In this document: one piece after another, positions 1 to 9,353 of the stretch | How positions within the stretch are numbered: position 1 is the first letter of the stretch | Layout: the number at the start of each line of letters is the position of its first letter | Origin: Sphingomonas rubra | GTDB lineage: Bacteria > Pseudomonadota > Alphaproteobacteria > Sphingomonadales > Sphingomonadaceae | DNA: 64,000 bases | Direction of reading: 5' to 3' | Assembly (NCBI RefSeq): GCF_900115745.1 | Contig: NZ_FOXP01000004.1 | Coordinates: 188,501-252,500, forward strand | Notes under the pieces: model-generated | Told to the model about the DNA's origin: nothing | The model's input: the letters and a program-made list of their open reading frames with translations, nothing else | Databases searched by the model: none | Position numbers and translations under genes: made by a program

Positions 1-40
1 CTGCCGCGGCGATGAGGTCTCGCGTGCGTGCCTCTTTCTT

Positions 41-149
41 CGTCACCCCGGACTTGTTCCGGGGTCCACCACCCCGCGGGCGCGTCGGCGCTTCCTTCCG
101 GCGGCCAAACTCGTGGACGAGTGGACCCCGGAACAGGTCCGGGGTGACG
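41..149. repeat. REP-like inverted repeat pair (GTCACCCCGG subfamily)
   Basis: Two arms of 29 bases, at 41-69 and 121-149, are reverse complements with a single mismatch. Each arm is itself a small palindrome (CCCCGGA...TCCGGGG). The pair lies just before tsaE and would fold into a long cruciform or RNA hairpin. Related copies occur at several other gaps in this window, so this is a dispersed element rather than a gene-specific operator. It probably marks the end of the upstream transcript. Confidence 0.85.
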
Positions 150-187
150 GGCGAGGTAACCACCCGTTCCACCGGCAGGCGAGGGCG

Positions 188-628
188 ATGATCCTTCCCG
201 ACATCGCCGCCACGGAGGCCGTCGGCGCGCGCCTCGCCGGGATCGTGCGGCCAGGAGACGTCATCACCTTGTCCGGGCCGCTCGGCGCGGGCAAGACCAG
301 CGTCGCGCGCGGCCTTCTCGCCGCGCTCGGCCTTGCCGGTGAAGCGCCGAGTCCCAGTTTCGCGATCGTCCAACCCTATGACCTGCCCGAGGTTCGCCTG
401 CCGGTGTGGCACGTCGACCTCTACCGCCTCGACGACCCGGACGAGGTCGACGAGCTGGGGCTGGAGGACGAGCGCGGCGACGGGCTGCTGCTGGTCGAGT
501 GGCCCGAGCGGGCGGGGGAGGGCGCGTGGCCCGAGGCGCTGGCGCTCACCTTGTGGATCGAGCCGGACGGCGCGCGTCGCTTGACAGTCGTCGTCCCCGA
601 AGCTTGGGAAGCGCGATGGCCGACATGA
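188..628 (+). CDS. tsaE: tRNA t6A37 biosynthesis ATPase TsaE
   Basis: The 146-aa product matches TsaE (YjeE family), the P-loop ATPase that works with TsaB and TsaD to attach threonylcarbamoyl to A37 of ANN-decoding tRNAs in the cytoplasm. A Walker A loop (GPLGAGKTS) lies at residues 30-38, and the family motif HVDLYR follows at about 75-80. Length is typical. The ATG at 188 is chosen over the in-frame ATG at 113, because the upstream codons would translate a palindromic repeat. The gene overlaps the following kinase gene by 13 bases, which suggests translational coupling. Confidence in the family is high. Confidence 0.95.
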   Translation: MILPDIAATEAVGARLAGIVRPGDVITLSGPLGAGKTSVARGLLAALGLAGEAPSPSFAIVQPYDLPEVRLPVWHVDLYRLDDPDEVDELGLEDERGDGLLLVEWPERAGEGAWPEALALTLWIEPDGARRLTVVVPEAWEARWPT

Positions 629-1602
629 CTGCTGCCGCCGGCGCCTCCAGGGACTTCGCCGCCTTTCTCGCCGCGCATGGTTGGGGCGATGCCATCGTCG
701 CGCCGCTCGCCGGCGATGCCTCGTTCCGCCGCTATTTCCGCGTAACCGACGGTGCGCGCACGGCCGTGCTGATGGACGCGCCGCCCCCGCACGAGGATAC
801 CCGCCCCTTTGTCGCGATGGCGCGCTGGCTGGACGAGCGGGCTTTCCTGGCGCCCGCGATCCTGGCGCTGGACGAGGCGCAGGGCCTGATCCTCCTGTCA
901 GACCTGGGCGACGTGCGGATGTGCGAAACGGCGGATCAAGGGGCGGACGAACTGGCGCTGTATTGCGAGGCGGTGGACCTGCTGGTCGAGCTTGCCCGGC
1001 ATCCGGCGGGGCCGCTCGCGCCGTACGACCGCGCGACGATGCAGCGCGAGGCGGCGCTGTTCACCGAATGGTACTGTCCCGCAGTGGGGCTGACCGTCGA
1101 TATCGAGGGCTACGCCAAGGCGTGGGACGCGGTGCTTGACCACGGCTTGGCGGCCGAGCCGGTGACGGTACTTCGCGATTACCACGCCGAGAATCTGATG
1201 CTGGTTGGCACCCCTCGGCGGCTGGGCCTGCTCGACTTCCAGGACGCGCTCGCCGGCCATCCGGCCTACGACCTCGTTTCACTGCTTCAGGACGCGCGCC
1301 GCGACGTGGACCCGAGCGTCGAGGACGCGATGCTCGCCCGCTACCGCACGGCGACGGGTACGGGCGACGATTTGCTGCGCGCCTATCACGTGCTCGGCGC
1401 GCAGCGGAATGCCAAGATCATCGGCATTTTCGCACGACTGTGGAAGCGTGATGGCAAACCCCGTTACGCCGGCCTGTGCCCGCGCGTGTGGACCTATCTG
1501 GAGCGCGACCTGAGCTACCCGGTGCTCGCGCCCGTCGCCCGCTGGTTCGACGACAACGTCCCGCCTGAGCGGCGCGGCGACCCGATGCTGTTGGCCGCAT
1601 GA
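616..1602 (+). CDS. amgK: N-acetylmuramate/N-acetylglucosamine kinase AmgK (APH-fold)
   Basis: The 328-aa protein has an aminoglycoside-phosphotransferase fold. The Brenner-type catalytic loop (LRDYHAENL) lies at about 186-194 and the metal-binding DFQD at 207-210. Next to murU this matches AmgK, which phosphorylates MurNAc or GlcNAc at the anomeric carbon in the cell-wall recycling route that bypasses de novo UDP-MurNAc synthesis. It overlaps tsaE at its start and murU at its end (ATGA), so the three look like one transcript. Substrate is inferred from context; the kinase fold is visible in the sequence. A generic phosphotransferase is the alternative. Confidence 0.9.
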   Translation: MADMTAAAGASRDFAAFLAAHGWGDAIVAPLAGDASFRRYFRVTDGARTAVLMDAPPPHEDTRPFVAMARWLDERAFLAPAILALDEAQGLILLSDLGDVRMCETADQGADELALYCEAVDLLVELARHPAGPLAPYDRATMQREAALFTEWYCPAVGLTVDIEGYAKAWDAVLDHGLAAEPVTVLRDYHAENLMLVGTPRRLGLLDFQDALAGHPAYDLVSLLQDARRDVDPSVEDAMLARYRTATGTGDDLLRAYHVLGAQRNAKIIGIFARLWKRDGKPRYAGLCPRVWTYLERDLSYPVLAPVARWFDDNVPPERRGDPMLLAA

Positions 1603-2354
1603 CCCGCCCCCTGGCGATCCGCCCGGAGCCCGGCGGGCAAGTGCCGCGTACCGCGATGGTAATGGCGGCGGGGCTGGGCAAGCGGATGCGCCCGCTCACC
1701 GCCACCCGCCCCAAGCCAATGGTCGAGGTGGCGGGCAAGCCGCTGATCGACCACGTCTTCGCGCGACTCTCTGCGGCAGGGATCGAGCGCGCGGTGGTCA
1801 ACGTCCACTATCTCGCGGACAGCCTGGTCGCGCATCTCGGCACCCGATTCGACGGGGTCGAGGTGGTCGTGTCGGACGAGCGGGCGCGGTTGATGGAAAC
1901 CGGTGGCGGCCTCGTCCAGGCGCGTCATCTGCTGGGCGACGAGCCGGTCCTGGTCGTCAACAGCGACAATCTGTGGATCGACGGGCCCGTTGACACGGTG
2001 AAGCTGCTCGCCTCGCGCTGGGACGACGCGGCGATGGATGCGCTGCTCCTCGTCGTGCCGCTCGCCCGCGCGCACAACTTCCGGGGCAGTGGCGATTTCC
2101 ACGTCGGACCGGACGGGCACATCACCAAGCGCCGACGCGAGGGCACGGTGGCGCCCTTCGCCTATACCGGCGTGCAGATCCTCCACCCCCGGCTGATCGC
2201 CGACTGGCCGGCGGGGCCGTTCTCGACCAACCTGTTCTGGGACCGCGCGATTGCCGCCGGCCGTGCCTTCGCGCAGGTACATCAGGGCCTGTGGTTCGAC
2301 GTCGGCACGCCCGCCGCCATTCCGCGCACGGAGGCGATGCTCGCCGATGGCTGA
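1599..2354 (+). CDS. murU: N-acetylmuramate alpha-1-phosphate uridylyltransferase MurU
   Basis: This 251-aa nucleotidyltransferase carries the sugar-nucleotide signature AAGLGKRMRPLT at 23-34, followed by RPKPM and a VNSDN metal site. Beside amgK it fits MurU, which makes UDP-MurNAc from MurNAc-1-phosphate. Glucose-1-phosphate thymidylyltransferases share the fold, but the short single-domain length and the neighbour favour MurU. The start ATG overlaps the amgK stop in an ATGA arrangement, and addB starts 8 bases before this gene ends. The whole run probably forms an operon. Confidence 0.9.
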   Translation: MTRPLAIRPEPGGQVPRTAMVMAAGLGKRMRPLTATRPKPMVEVAGKPLIDHVFARLSAAGIERAVVNVHYLADSLVAHLGTRFDGVEVVVSDERARLMETGGGLVQARHLLGDEPVLVVNSDNLWIDGPVDTVKLLASRWDDAAMDALLLVVPLARAHNFRGSGDFHVGPDGHITKRRREGTVAPFAYTGVQILHPRLIADWPAGPFSTNLFWDRAIAAGRAFAQVHQGLWFDVGTPAAIPRTEAMLADG

Positions 2355-5337
2355 GCCGGGCAGGGGACTGCGGCTCTACACGATTCCCGCGCACCGCGCC
2401 TTCGCCGACGCGCTGGTCGCCGGGCTGATGCGCCGCCATGGCGAGGCGAGCGGGGCGAACGCGCTCGCCCGCGGGCTGATCCTGCTGCCCAACAACCGCG
2501 CCGCGCGCGCGGTGACGGAGGCGTTCGTTCGCGCGAGCGGCGGCGGGCTGGTCCTACCGCGGCTGGTGCCGATCGGCGACGCCGACCTGGGCGAGGCGGT
2601 GGGTGCCGCACTCGACGCGATCGATTCCGACGGCGACGACGCACCGCCGCCGCCCGCCATCTCTACCTACGCACGCCGCATGATCCTCGCCCGACTGGTC
2701 GGCGAGGAGCGCGACGCCGCCGGCCAACCGGTCTCCGCGGCGGAGGCGGTGCGGCTGGCGGGCGATCTCGCCCGTACGCTCGACCAGCTGCTGGTCGAGG
2801 AGGTGGCGCCGTCGCGGCTCGCCGAACTCGATCTCGGCCCCGAACTGACGGAGCATTGGGCCACCGCGTTGCAGACCTTCTCCGTGGTGCTCGACCGCTG
2901 GCCGTCGGAACTCGCCCGCGTCGGCGCGATCGACGGCGTGGAGCGGCGCGCGCGGCTGCTCGGCCGGCTGGAGCGGCGCTGGCGACGGACACCGCCGCCG
3001 GGCTTCGTCTGCGCGGCGGGTATTACCGATCCCGCCCCCGCCGTGGCGCGGCTGCTCCGCTGCGTCGCGGAAGGGGAACGGGGACAGGTCGTGTTCGCGG
3101 GGCTCGATCTCGGCATGCCGGACGAGGAGTGGGACGCGCTCGGCCCGCATCGCCCCGATCCGGACACGGGGGTGCGGCGAGCGTCGATCGAGACGCACCC
3201 GCAATACCATCTGAAGCTGCTGCTCGACCGGATGAGCGCGGCGCGCGGCGAGGTCTCGGCGTGGCGCGCGGGCGGCGCGATGGTCGGCTGGGGCGCCGAT
3301 TCGGACAGCGCCCGCGGCCGCGCCGTCGCCAACGCGCTCGCCCCCGCCGATTTCACCGGCAAGTGGACAACGCTGGACGCCGCGGATCGCCGCCTCGCCG
3401 GCGTCGCCGCGGTCGAGCTCGCCACTCCGGCGGAAGAGGCGCAGGCGATCGCGCTCGCCCTGCGGGAAGCGCTGGAGGAGCCGGGCCGCACCGCCGCGCT
3501 GGTCACACCGGATCGCGCGCTCGCCCGCCGCGTGGTCGCGCACTGCCGGCGGTGGAACGTCGACGTGGTCGACACCGCCGGCCAGCCACTGGCGCTGCTG
3601 CCGCCGGGCACGCTGCTGCTCGCGCTGGCGGAGGCCGCGGCGCAGCGGTTCGCGCCGCTCGCGCTGTTAACGCTGCTCAAGCACCCGCTGGTCCGTGCCG
3701 ACGGGCGGCTCGCCTGGCTGGACGGCGTTCGCGCGCTTGACCGGCGCCTGCGCGGCCCCCGTCCGCCCGCCGGGCTCGACGGCATCGCCCTGGCGCTGGG
3801 CGATCGCATGCCCGACTTCTGGGCGGAGGTGCGGCGGCTGCTCGATCCCGTTGCCCGCACCTTTGCGGACGGGGCGCAGTCGTTGTCGGGCTTCGTCGCC
3901 TGCCTGCGAGAGGCGGCGGTGGGCCTGTGCGGCGACGCGCTCTGGGCGGGACCCAACGGCCGCGCCGCCGCCGAGTTCGTCGCCGAGCTGGAGGCCAACG
4001 CCGCGGCCGGTCCGGCACTGGTCGACCCCGCCGAAGTCGCGCCGATCCTGCGCACCTTGCTCGACGAAGTCGCCGTCCGCCTGCCCGCTGGCCAGGGCCA
4101 TCCGCGCCTCGCCATCTACGGGCTCAGCGAAGCGCGGCTCCAGTCGGCGGACCTGATGGTGCTCGGCGGCCTCAACGAGGGCGTCTGGCCCAACCGGCCC
4201 GCGCCCGACCCGTGGCTCGCCCCGCGCATCCGCGCCGCGCTCGGCCTGCAAGGGCTGGAGCGGCGCATCGGCGTCGCCGCGCACGATTTCGCGCAAGGTC
4301 TCGGCGCCCCGCGCGCGCTGGTCACCCGCGCGCGGCGCGATGCCTCCGCGCCCGCGCTCGCCTCGCGCTTCTGGCTCCGGCTTCAGGCGATGGCGGGCGA
4401 CCGCTTCGAGCGCGACGCGCGCCTGGAGCACTGGGCCCGCGCGCTCGACGCCTCGGCCGATTTCGCCCCCGCCGATCGTCCGGCGCCGCTCCCCGCCGCC
4501 GGCCTGCGCCCCCGCGCCATCTCCGTCACGGAGGTCGACCGGCTGAAGGCCGACCCCTACGCCTTCTACGCGCGCCGCGTGCTCGGCCTGTCGCCGCTCG
4601 ATCCCGTCGACGCCGACCCCACCGCCGCCTGGCGCGGTACCGCCGTCCACCACATTCTGGAGGCGTGGTGGAAGGAGGACGCCTGCGATCCGCACGCGCT
4701 CGCCCCGCGCGCCGCGCGGATGTTGGCGGAGGCGGAGGTCCACCCGCTGCTGCGTGCGCTGTGGCAGCCGCGCCTGCGGGAGGCGATCGACTGGATCGTC
4801 GCCACCGTCGCCGCGCAAGGGGCCACCGGCCGCCGCGTCCTCGCCGCCGAGGGCAAGGGCGCGATCGACATCGCTGGCGTCACCCTGTCGGGCCGCTACG
4901 ACCGCATCGACCGGCTGGCCGACGGCGCCCTGGGCGTCATCGATTACAAGACCGGCAAGCCGCCGTCCCCCGCCGCGGTGCGCGAAGGGTTCAGCCTCCA
5001 GCTCGGCCTGCTCGGCCTGATCGCCGAGCGCGGCGGCTTCGCGGAGGTCGAGGGCACGGCCGGCGCCTTCGAATATTGGTCGCTCGCCAAGGGAGCCAAG
5101 GGCGCATTCGGCTTCGTTCAGAGCCCGGTCGACCCGGCGGGCAAGGCCGACAAGATCATCACCGCCGACTTCACGACCGTCGCCGCGCGCAACTTCATCG
5201 CCGCGGCCAACGACTGGCTGACCGGCGAAGCGCCCTTCACCGCCAAGCTCAAGCCCGAATTCGCCCCCTATGCCGAGTACGACCAGCTGATGCGCCGCGA
5301 CGAATGGTATGGTCGGGAGGACGGGCGTGATGGGTGA
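2347..5337 (+). CDS. addB: Double-strand break repair nuclease subunit AddB
   Basis: The 996-aa product matches alphaproteobacterial AddB, partner of AddA in the helicase-nuclease that resects double-strand ends for RecA. The C-terminal PD-(D/E)XK nuclease domain shows the conserved GRYDRID strand and DYKTG at about 866-870. I see no intact Walker A loop in the N-terminal helicase-like half, as expected for this subunit. The ATG at 2347 overlaps the murU end. The longer in-frame start at 2251 would lie deep in murU and is rejected. The stop overlaps the start of addA. Confidence 0.95.
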   Translation: MAEPGRGLRLYTIPAHRAFADALVAGLMRRHGEASGANALARGLILLPNNRAARAVTEAFVRASGGGLVLPRLVPIGDADLGEAVGAALDAIDSDGDDAPPPPAISTYARRMILARLVGEERDAAGQPVSAAEAVRLAGDLARTLDQLLVEEVAPSRLAELDLGPELTEHWATALQTFSVVLDRWPSELARVGAIDGVERRARLLGRLERRWRRTPPPGFVCAAGITDPAPAVARLLRCVAEGERGQVVFAGLDLGMPDEEWDALGPHRPDPDTGVRRASIETHPQYHLKLLLDRMSAARGEVSAWRAGGAMVGWGADSDSARGRAVANALAPADFTGKWTTLDAADRRLAGVAAVELATPAEEAQAIALALREALEEPGRTAALVTPDRALARRVVAHCRRWNVDVVDTAGQPLALLPPGTLLLALAEAAAQRFAPLALLTLLKHPLVRADGRLAWLDGVRALDRRLRGPRPPAGLDGIALALGDRMPDFWAEVRRLLDPVARTFADGAQSLSGFVACLREAAVGLCGDALWAGPNGRAAAEFVAELEANAAAGPALVDPAEVAPILRTLLDEVAVRLPAGQGHPRLAIYGLSEARLQSADLMVLGGLNEGVWPNRPAPDPWLAPRIRAALGLQGLERRIGVAAHDFAQGLGAPRALVTRARRDASAPALASRFWLRLQAMAGDRFERDARLEHWARALDASADFAPADRPAPLPAAGLRPRAISVTEVDRLKADPYAFYARRVLGLSPLDPVDADPTAAWRGTAVHHILEAWWKEDACDPHALAPRAARMLAEAEVHPLLRALWQPRLREAIDWIVATVAAQGATGRRVLAAEGKGAIDIAGVTLSGRYDRIDRLADGALGVIDYKTGKPPSPAAVREGFSLQLGLLGLIAERGGFAEVEGTAGAFEYWSLAKGAKGAFGFVQSPVDPAGKADKIITADFTTVAARNFIAAANDWLTGEAPFTAKLKPEFAPYAEYDQLMRRDEWYGREDGRDG

Positions 5338-8300
5338 GTGGCGCCGCCTGCCGCCGCTGAAGGGGGAGCAGCGCGCCGCGTCCGACCCGCAGGCGCATGT
5401 CTGGCTCTCCGCGTCGGCGGGGACCGGCAAGACGCAGGTGCTGTCGGCGCGGGTGTTCCGCCTGCTGCTGGCGGGCGTCGATCCGTCGGCGATTCTGTGC
5501 CTCACCTTCACCAAGGCGGGTGCCGCCGAGATGGCGCACCGCGTCAACCAGCGCCTCGCCGCGTGGGTCCGGCTGCCGGAGACCGAGCTGTTCCAGGATC
5601 TGGTCGCGCTCGGCGAGCCGGGCGGCGAGGCGCAGATCGCCCGCGCCCGCACGCTGTTCGCCCGCGTCCTCGACGCGCCGGGCGGCGGCCTGCGCATCCA
5701 GACCATCCACGGTTTCTGCCAGGGCCTGCTCGCTGCCTTCCCAGTCGAGGCGGGGCTCACCCCCGGCTTCCGCCCGCTGGAGGCGCGCGAGGAGGCGGTG
5801 CTGGCGCGCGAGGCGCTAGCGCAGATGCTCGGCCAGGCCGAGCGTGAGGGCCGCCGCGCCCCCGTGGAGGCGATCGGCGCCCTTTCGCTGCGGCTCGGCG
5901 AGGGCGGCGCGGAGGCGTTCCTCCAGGCATGTGCCCGCTCGCTGCCGGGGTTGGAGGCGCTCCCCGCCGGCATCCCGCCTTACGTGCGCCGTGCGCTCGA
6001 CCTGCCGCAGGGCGATATTGCCGACGCGCTCGCGGAAGGATGCGCCGCGATCGACCGCGACGCGCTCGCCCGCATTGCCGCCGCCAATGCCGCATGGGGC
6101 ACCAAGAGCGGCCTTGCCCGCGCCGACGCGGTCGCCGCCTGGCTGGTTCTGTCGCCCGAGCGCCAGGCCGCGGGGCTCGCCGACCTCCATCACGTCTGGG
6201 CCAAGGCGGATGGCGACCCGCGCTCCTTCGCCAAGGGTCAGGCGCCGCAGGACCTGGACTATGCGGAGACCGCGACCGTGCTGCACGGCGCCTGCGCGGC
6301 GCTCCTCTCCATGGCGACGCGCGCCACCTATGCCGACCTGCTCGCCGACGCGCTGACCGTGGGGCGCGAATATGCCCGCGCCTATGACCTTGCCAAGCGC
6401 CGGGTCGGCGGCGTCGACTTCGACGACCTGATCCGCACCGCCGTGCGCCTGCTGGAAACGCCCGGCATCGGCGAGTGGGTGCGCTTCAAGCTCGATCAAG
6501 TGACCGAACACGTGCTGATCGACGAGGCGCAGGACACCAACCTCGACCAGTGGCGCATCGTCGGCGCGCTGGCGGACGAGTTCTTCGTCGGCCGCGGCAT
6601 CTACGCGCCGCGCACCCGCACGCTGTTCACCGTTGGCGACTGGAAACAGGCGATCTTCGGCTTCCAGGGAACCAGCCCGCTCAACTTCGCCTGGGCCGAG
6701 CGCCATTTCGGCGGCCGCGCGGCGGAGGCGATCGGCGGCGACGACTGGCCCGAGCACGACCGCGGCCTGCCGTTCGAGCGGCTGTCGCTGACTCATTCCT
6801 TCCGCTCGGTCGCTCCTATCCTCCGCTTCGTCGACGCGGCGGTCGCCCAGGTGCCCGAGCCCGGCCTGGGCGCGATCGGCCAGGTCGAGGAACACGCCAG
6901 CGAGGTGCCCGGATCGGGCGGCGTCACGCTCTGGCCCCCCGTCGTTGCCGGGGCCGCCGAGGACGCGGACGGCGAGGAGGGCTGGATCGACGATTCGGTG
7001 CGCGAGCTCGCCGCGCGCATTGCCCGCCAGGTGAAGCGCTGGCTGGACGAGCCGCTGATGCTGGGAGCCAAGGGGCGGCGCCTGCGTCCCGAGGATGTGA
7101 TGATCCTGGTCAAGCGGCGCGGCGACCTCGCGAGCCTGCTCGTCGCGCGCCTCTACGCCGAAGGGGTACCCGTCGCCGGCGTCGACCGCCTCCGCCTCAA
7201 CGCGCCGCTCGCCGTGCAGGACCTGCTCGCCGCCGTCCGCTTCGCGCTCCAGCCCGACGACGACCTGTCGCTCGCCAGCCTCCTCGTCTCGCCGCTGATC
7301 GGCTGGACGCAGGACGAGCTGATGCACGCGGCCCCACGCGAACACGGCAGCCTGTGGCGCCACCTGACGCATACGCAATCGGACGAGCGGCTGGCGCCGC
7401 TCCGCCGCATCCTCGCCCGCGCCGACTTCGCCACGCCGTACCAGCTGCTCGAGGAGATGCTGTCGGACGAGCTGGACGGCCGCCGCAAGCTGATCCGCCG
7501 CCTGGGGGCGGAGGCGCGCGACCCGATCGAGGAACTGCTGTCCGCCGCGCTCGCCTTCGAATCGACCACCACGCCATCGCTGCAACGCTTTCTCGACTGG
7601 TTCGATCGCGGTGACGTGGAGATCGTCCGCGACCCTTCCGCGCCCCTCGACGCGGTGCGGGTGATGACCGCCCACGGTGCCAAGGGCTTGCAGGCGCCGC
7701 TCGTCATCCTCGCCGACGCGTGTGTCGACCCGACCCGCTCGCCCCGCTCGGTGCTGCGCTGGTCGCCGGAGGAGGGGGCGCCGCCGATCCCCGTCTTCGC
7801 GCCCCGTGCCGCCGAGCGCGGCGGCCCGCTCGATGCCGTCCGGGACGAGGCCGATCGGCGCGAGCTGGAGGAGCATTGGCGCCTGTTCTACGTCGCCGCG
7901 ACCCGTGCCGAGGAGCGGCTGGTGATCGCCGGCGCGCTCGGCCCGGGCGCCAGGGGCCAGGTGCCCGCCGCCAGCTGGTACGCCGCCGCTGCCCGCGCGC
8001 TCACCGATCTGGGCGTCGCGGAGGGAGAGGGCGTCCGATCCTTCACGAGCGGCGATCCGGTGTCGCCCGCGCGGACATCGGCGGCCACCGCGATCGCAGA
8101 CCCCGATCCGATCCCCGCATGGGCCCGCCGACGGGCGCCGCAGGAGTCGCGTCCGCCGCGCCCGCTCGCCCCTTCCGCGCTCGGCGACGATACGGTCGCC
8201 GATCCGCCGCCAACGCCCGCGATGCGGGCCGCGGCCGAGCGCGGGCGTCTGCTCCACGCGCTGTTCGAGCGGCTGCCCCCGATCGCTGTCGCCGATCGCA

Positions 8301-8755
8301 CCGCCGCCGCCGATCGCTGGCTGCGCGACACCGGCGGCGTCGCCGATCCCGCCACCCGTGCCGAGATGATCGCGCAGGTCGCCCGCATCCTCGACGATCC
8401 CGCGCTCGTCGAGCTGTTCGGCCCGAACAGCCTCGCCGAGGCGCCGATCGCCGCCACGATCGCCGACGGCCGCGTCATCGCCGGCACCGTCGACCGGCTG
8501 CTGGTGGGCGAGGATGTCGTGCGGCTGCTCGACTTCAAGACCGGCCGTCGCGTGCCGGACGAGCCGCCGCCCTATCATCTGGCGCAGATGGCCGGCTACG
8601 TCGCCGCGCTGGAGGCGATCTTTCCCGGTCGGCGGGTCGAGGCGGCGCTGCTCTACACTGCAGGCCCGCGGCTGGTACCGCTCGCCGCCGCTGACCTCGC
8701 CCCTCACAAGCCGCGCTTCGCGGGGACGGAGCAAAGCTCTTCACCGAAGCATTGA
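5330..8755 (+). CDS. addA: Double-strand break repair helicase-nuclease AddA
   Basis: The 1141-aa UvrD-family helicase has Walker A (ASAGTGKT) at 28-35, a motif II VLIDEAQDTN in the middle, and a C-terminal RecB-like nuclease with DFKTG at about 1068-1072. It forms the motor and second nuclease of AddAB. The ATG at 5330 lies before the addB stop, an 8-base overlap, so the subunits are probably translationally coupled. Length is normal for alphaproteobacterial AddA. Confidence 0.96.
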   Translation: MGEWRRLPPLKGEQRAASDPQAHVWLSASAGTGKTQVLSARVFRLLLAGVDPSAILCLTFTKAGAAEMAHRVNQRLAAWVRLPETELFQDLVALGEPGGEAQIARARTLFARVLDAPGGGLRIQTIHGFCQGLLAAFPVEAGLTPGFRPLEAREEAVLAREALAQMLGQAEREGRRAPVEAIGALSLRLGEGGAEAFLQACARSLPGLEALPAGIPPYVRRALDLPQGDIADALAEGCAAIDRDALARIAAANAAWGTKSGLARADAVAAWLVLSPERQAAGLADLHHVWAKADGDPRSFAKGQAPQDLDYAETATVLHGACAALLSMATRATYADLLADALTVGREYARAYDLAKRRVGGVDFDDLIRTAVRLLETPGIGEWVRFKLDQVTEHVLIDEAQDTNLDQWRIVGALADEFFVGRGIYAPRTRTLFTVGDWKQAIFGFQGTSPLNFAWAERHFGGRAAEAIGGDDWPEHDRGLPFERLSLTHSFRSVAPILRFVDAAVAQVPEPGLGAIGQVEEHASEVPGSGGVTLWPPVVAGAAEDADGEEGWIDDSVRELAARIARQVKRWLDEPLMLGAKGRRLRPEDVMILVKRRGDLASLLVARLYAEGVPVAGVDRLRLNAPLAVQDLLAAVRFALQPDDDLSLASLLVSPLIGWTQDELMHAAPREHGSLWRHLTHTQSDERLAPLRRILARADFATPYQLLEEMLSDELDGRRKLIRRLGAEARDPIEELLSAALAFESTTTPSLQRFLDWFDRGDVEIVRDPSAPLDAVRVMTAHGAKGLQAPLVILADACVDPTRSPRSVLRWSPEEGAPPIPVFAPRAAERGGPLDAVRDEADRRELEEHWRLFYVAATRAEERLVIAGALGPGARGQVPAASWYAAAARALTDLGVAEGEGVRSFTSGDPVSPARTSAATAIADPDPIPAWARRRAPQESRPPRPLAPSALGDDTVADPPPTPAMRAAAERGRLLHALFERLPPIAVADRTAAADRWLRDTGGVADPATRAEMIAQVARILDDPALVELFGPNSLAEAPIAATIADGRVIAGTVDRLLVGEDVVRLLDFKTGRRVPDEPPPYHLAQMAGYVAALEAIFPGRRVEAALLYTAGPRLVPLAAADLAPHKPRFAGTEQSSSPKH

Positions 8756-8803
8756 GCGGAACGACGCGGGACCCTAGATCGGCCGCAATCAAGGAGAATT
8801 CAC

Positions 8804-9124
8804 ATGGCGACCAAGACCATCACCGACGCGAGCTTTCAGGCCGACGTGCTCCAGGCGGACAAGCCCGTCTTGGTCGACTTCTGGGCCGAATGGTGCGGCC
8901 CGTGCAAGATGATCGGCCCGTCGCTCGAGGAGATCTCTGACGAGCTGGGCGAGCAGGTGACGATCGCCAAGCTCAACATCGACGAGAACCCCGATGCGCC
9001 CGGCCAGTACGGCGTGCGCGGCATCCCGACCATGATCCTGTTCAAGGGCGGTGCCCCCGCCGCGACCAAGGTCGGCGCCGAGCCCAAGGGCCGGATCAAG
9101 GCCTGGCTCGAAGGCGAGCTCTGA
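8804..9124 (+). CDS. trxA: Thioredoxin
   Basis: The 106-aa protein is a classical thioredoxin with the active site WCGPC at 30-34 and the cis-proline segment GIPTM. It is the general cytoplasmic disulfide reductant. A strong AAGGAG ribosome site sits about 8 bases before the ATG. The gene follows addA after 48 bases, so it may share the upstream transcript or have its own promoter. Confidence 0.97.
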   Translation: MATKTITDASFQADVLQADKPVLVDFWAEWCGPCKMIGPSLEEISDELGEQVTIAKLNIDENPDAPGQYGVRGIPTMILFKGGAPAATKVGAEPKGRIKAWLEGEL

Positions 9125-9241
9125 TCCGGTCGTATTCGTCGGCGGTGAATGCTGCCGTCCTCCTGCGGACGCGTGACGTTCCGCAGGAGCGCGGTGGGCC
9201 GAAGCGATTTCTGCCGATCGCCGACGTGTATCTGCTTCTCT

Positions 9242-9328
9242 CCGTCATGCCGGGCTTGTCCCGGCATCCAGAGTTACCGGTCGAGCCGCTGCTTTGCTCT
9301 GGATGCCGGGACGAGCCCGGCATGACGG
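9242..9328. repeat. REP-like inverted repeat pair (GTCATGCCGGG subfamily)
   Basis: Arms of 32 bases at 9242-9273 and 9297-9328 are reverse complements with one mismatch. They lie between the convergent genes trxA and argJ, where the hairpin could end or protect both messages. The arm sequence (CATGCCGGG...CCCGGCATCC) is a second subfamily, distinct from the CACCCCGG copy at 41-149. Confidence 0.85.
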
Positions 9329-9353
9329 TTCAAGGATTGGACGTCGTTACCTT

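Noticed and set aside
1..15. Possible 3' end of an upstream plus-strand gene (LPRR then TGA)
   Set aside because: Only four codons are in the window and any frame can end by chance. Nothing identifies a gene.
3667..8734. Very long minus-strand frames opposite addB and addA
   Set aside because: These are mirror frames produced by high GC at third codon positions. They have repetitive Arg/Gly/Asp-rich composition and no family motifs.
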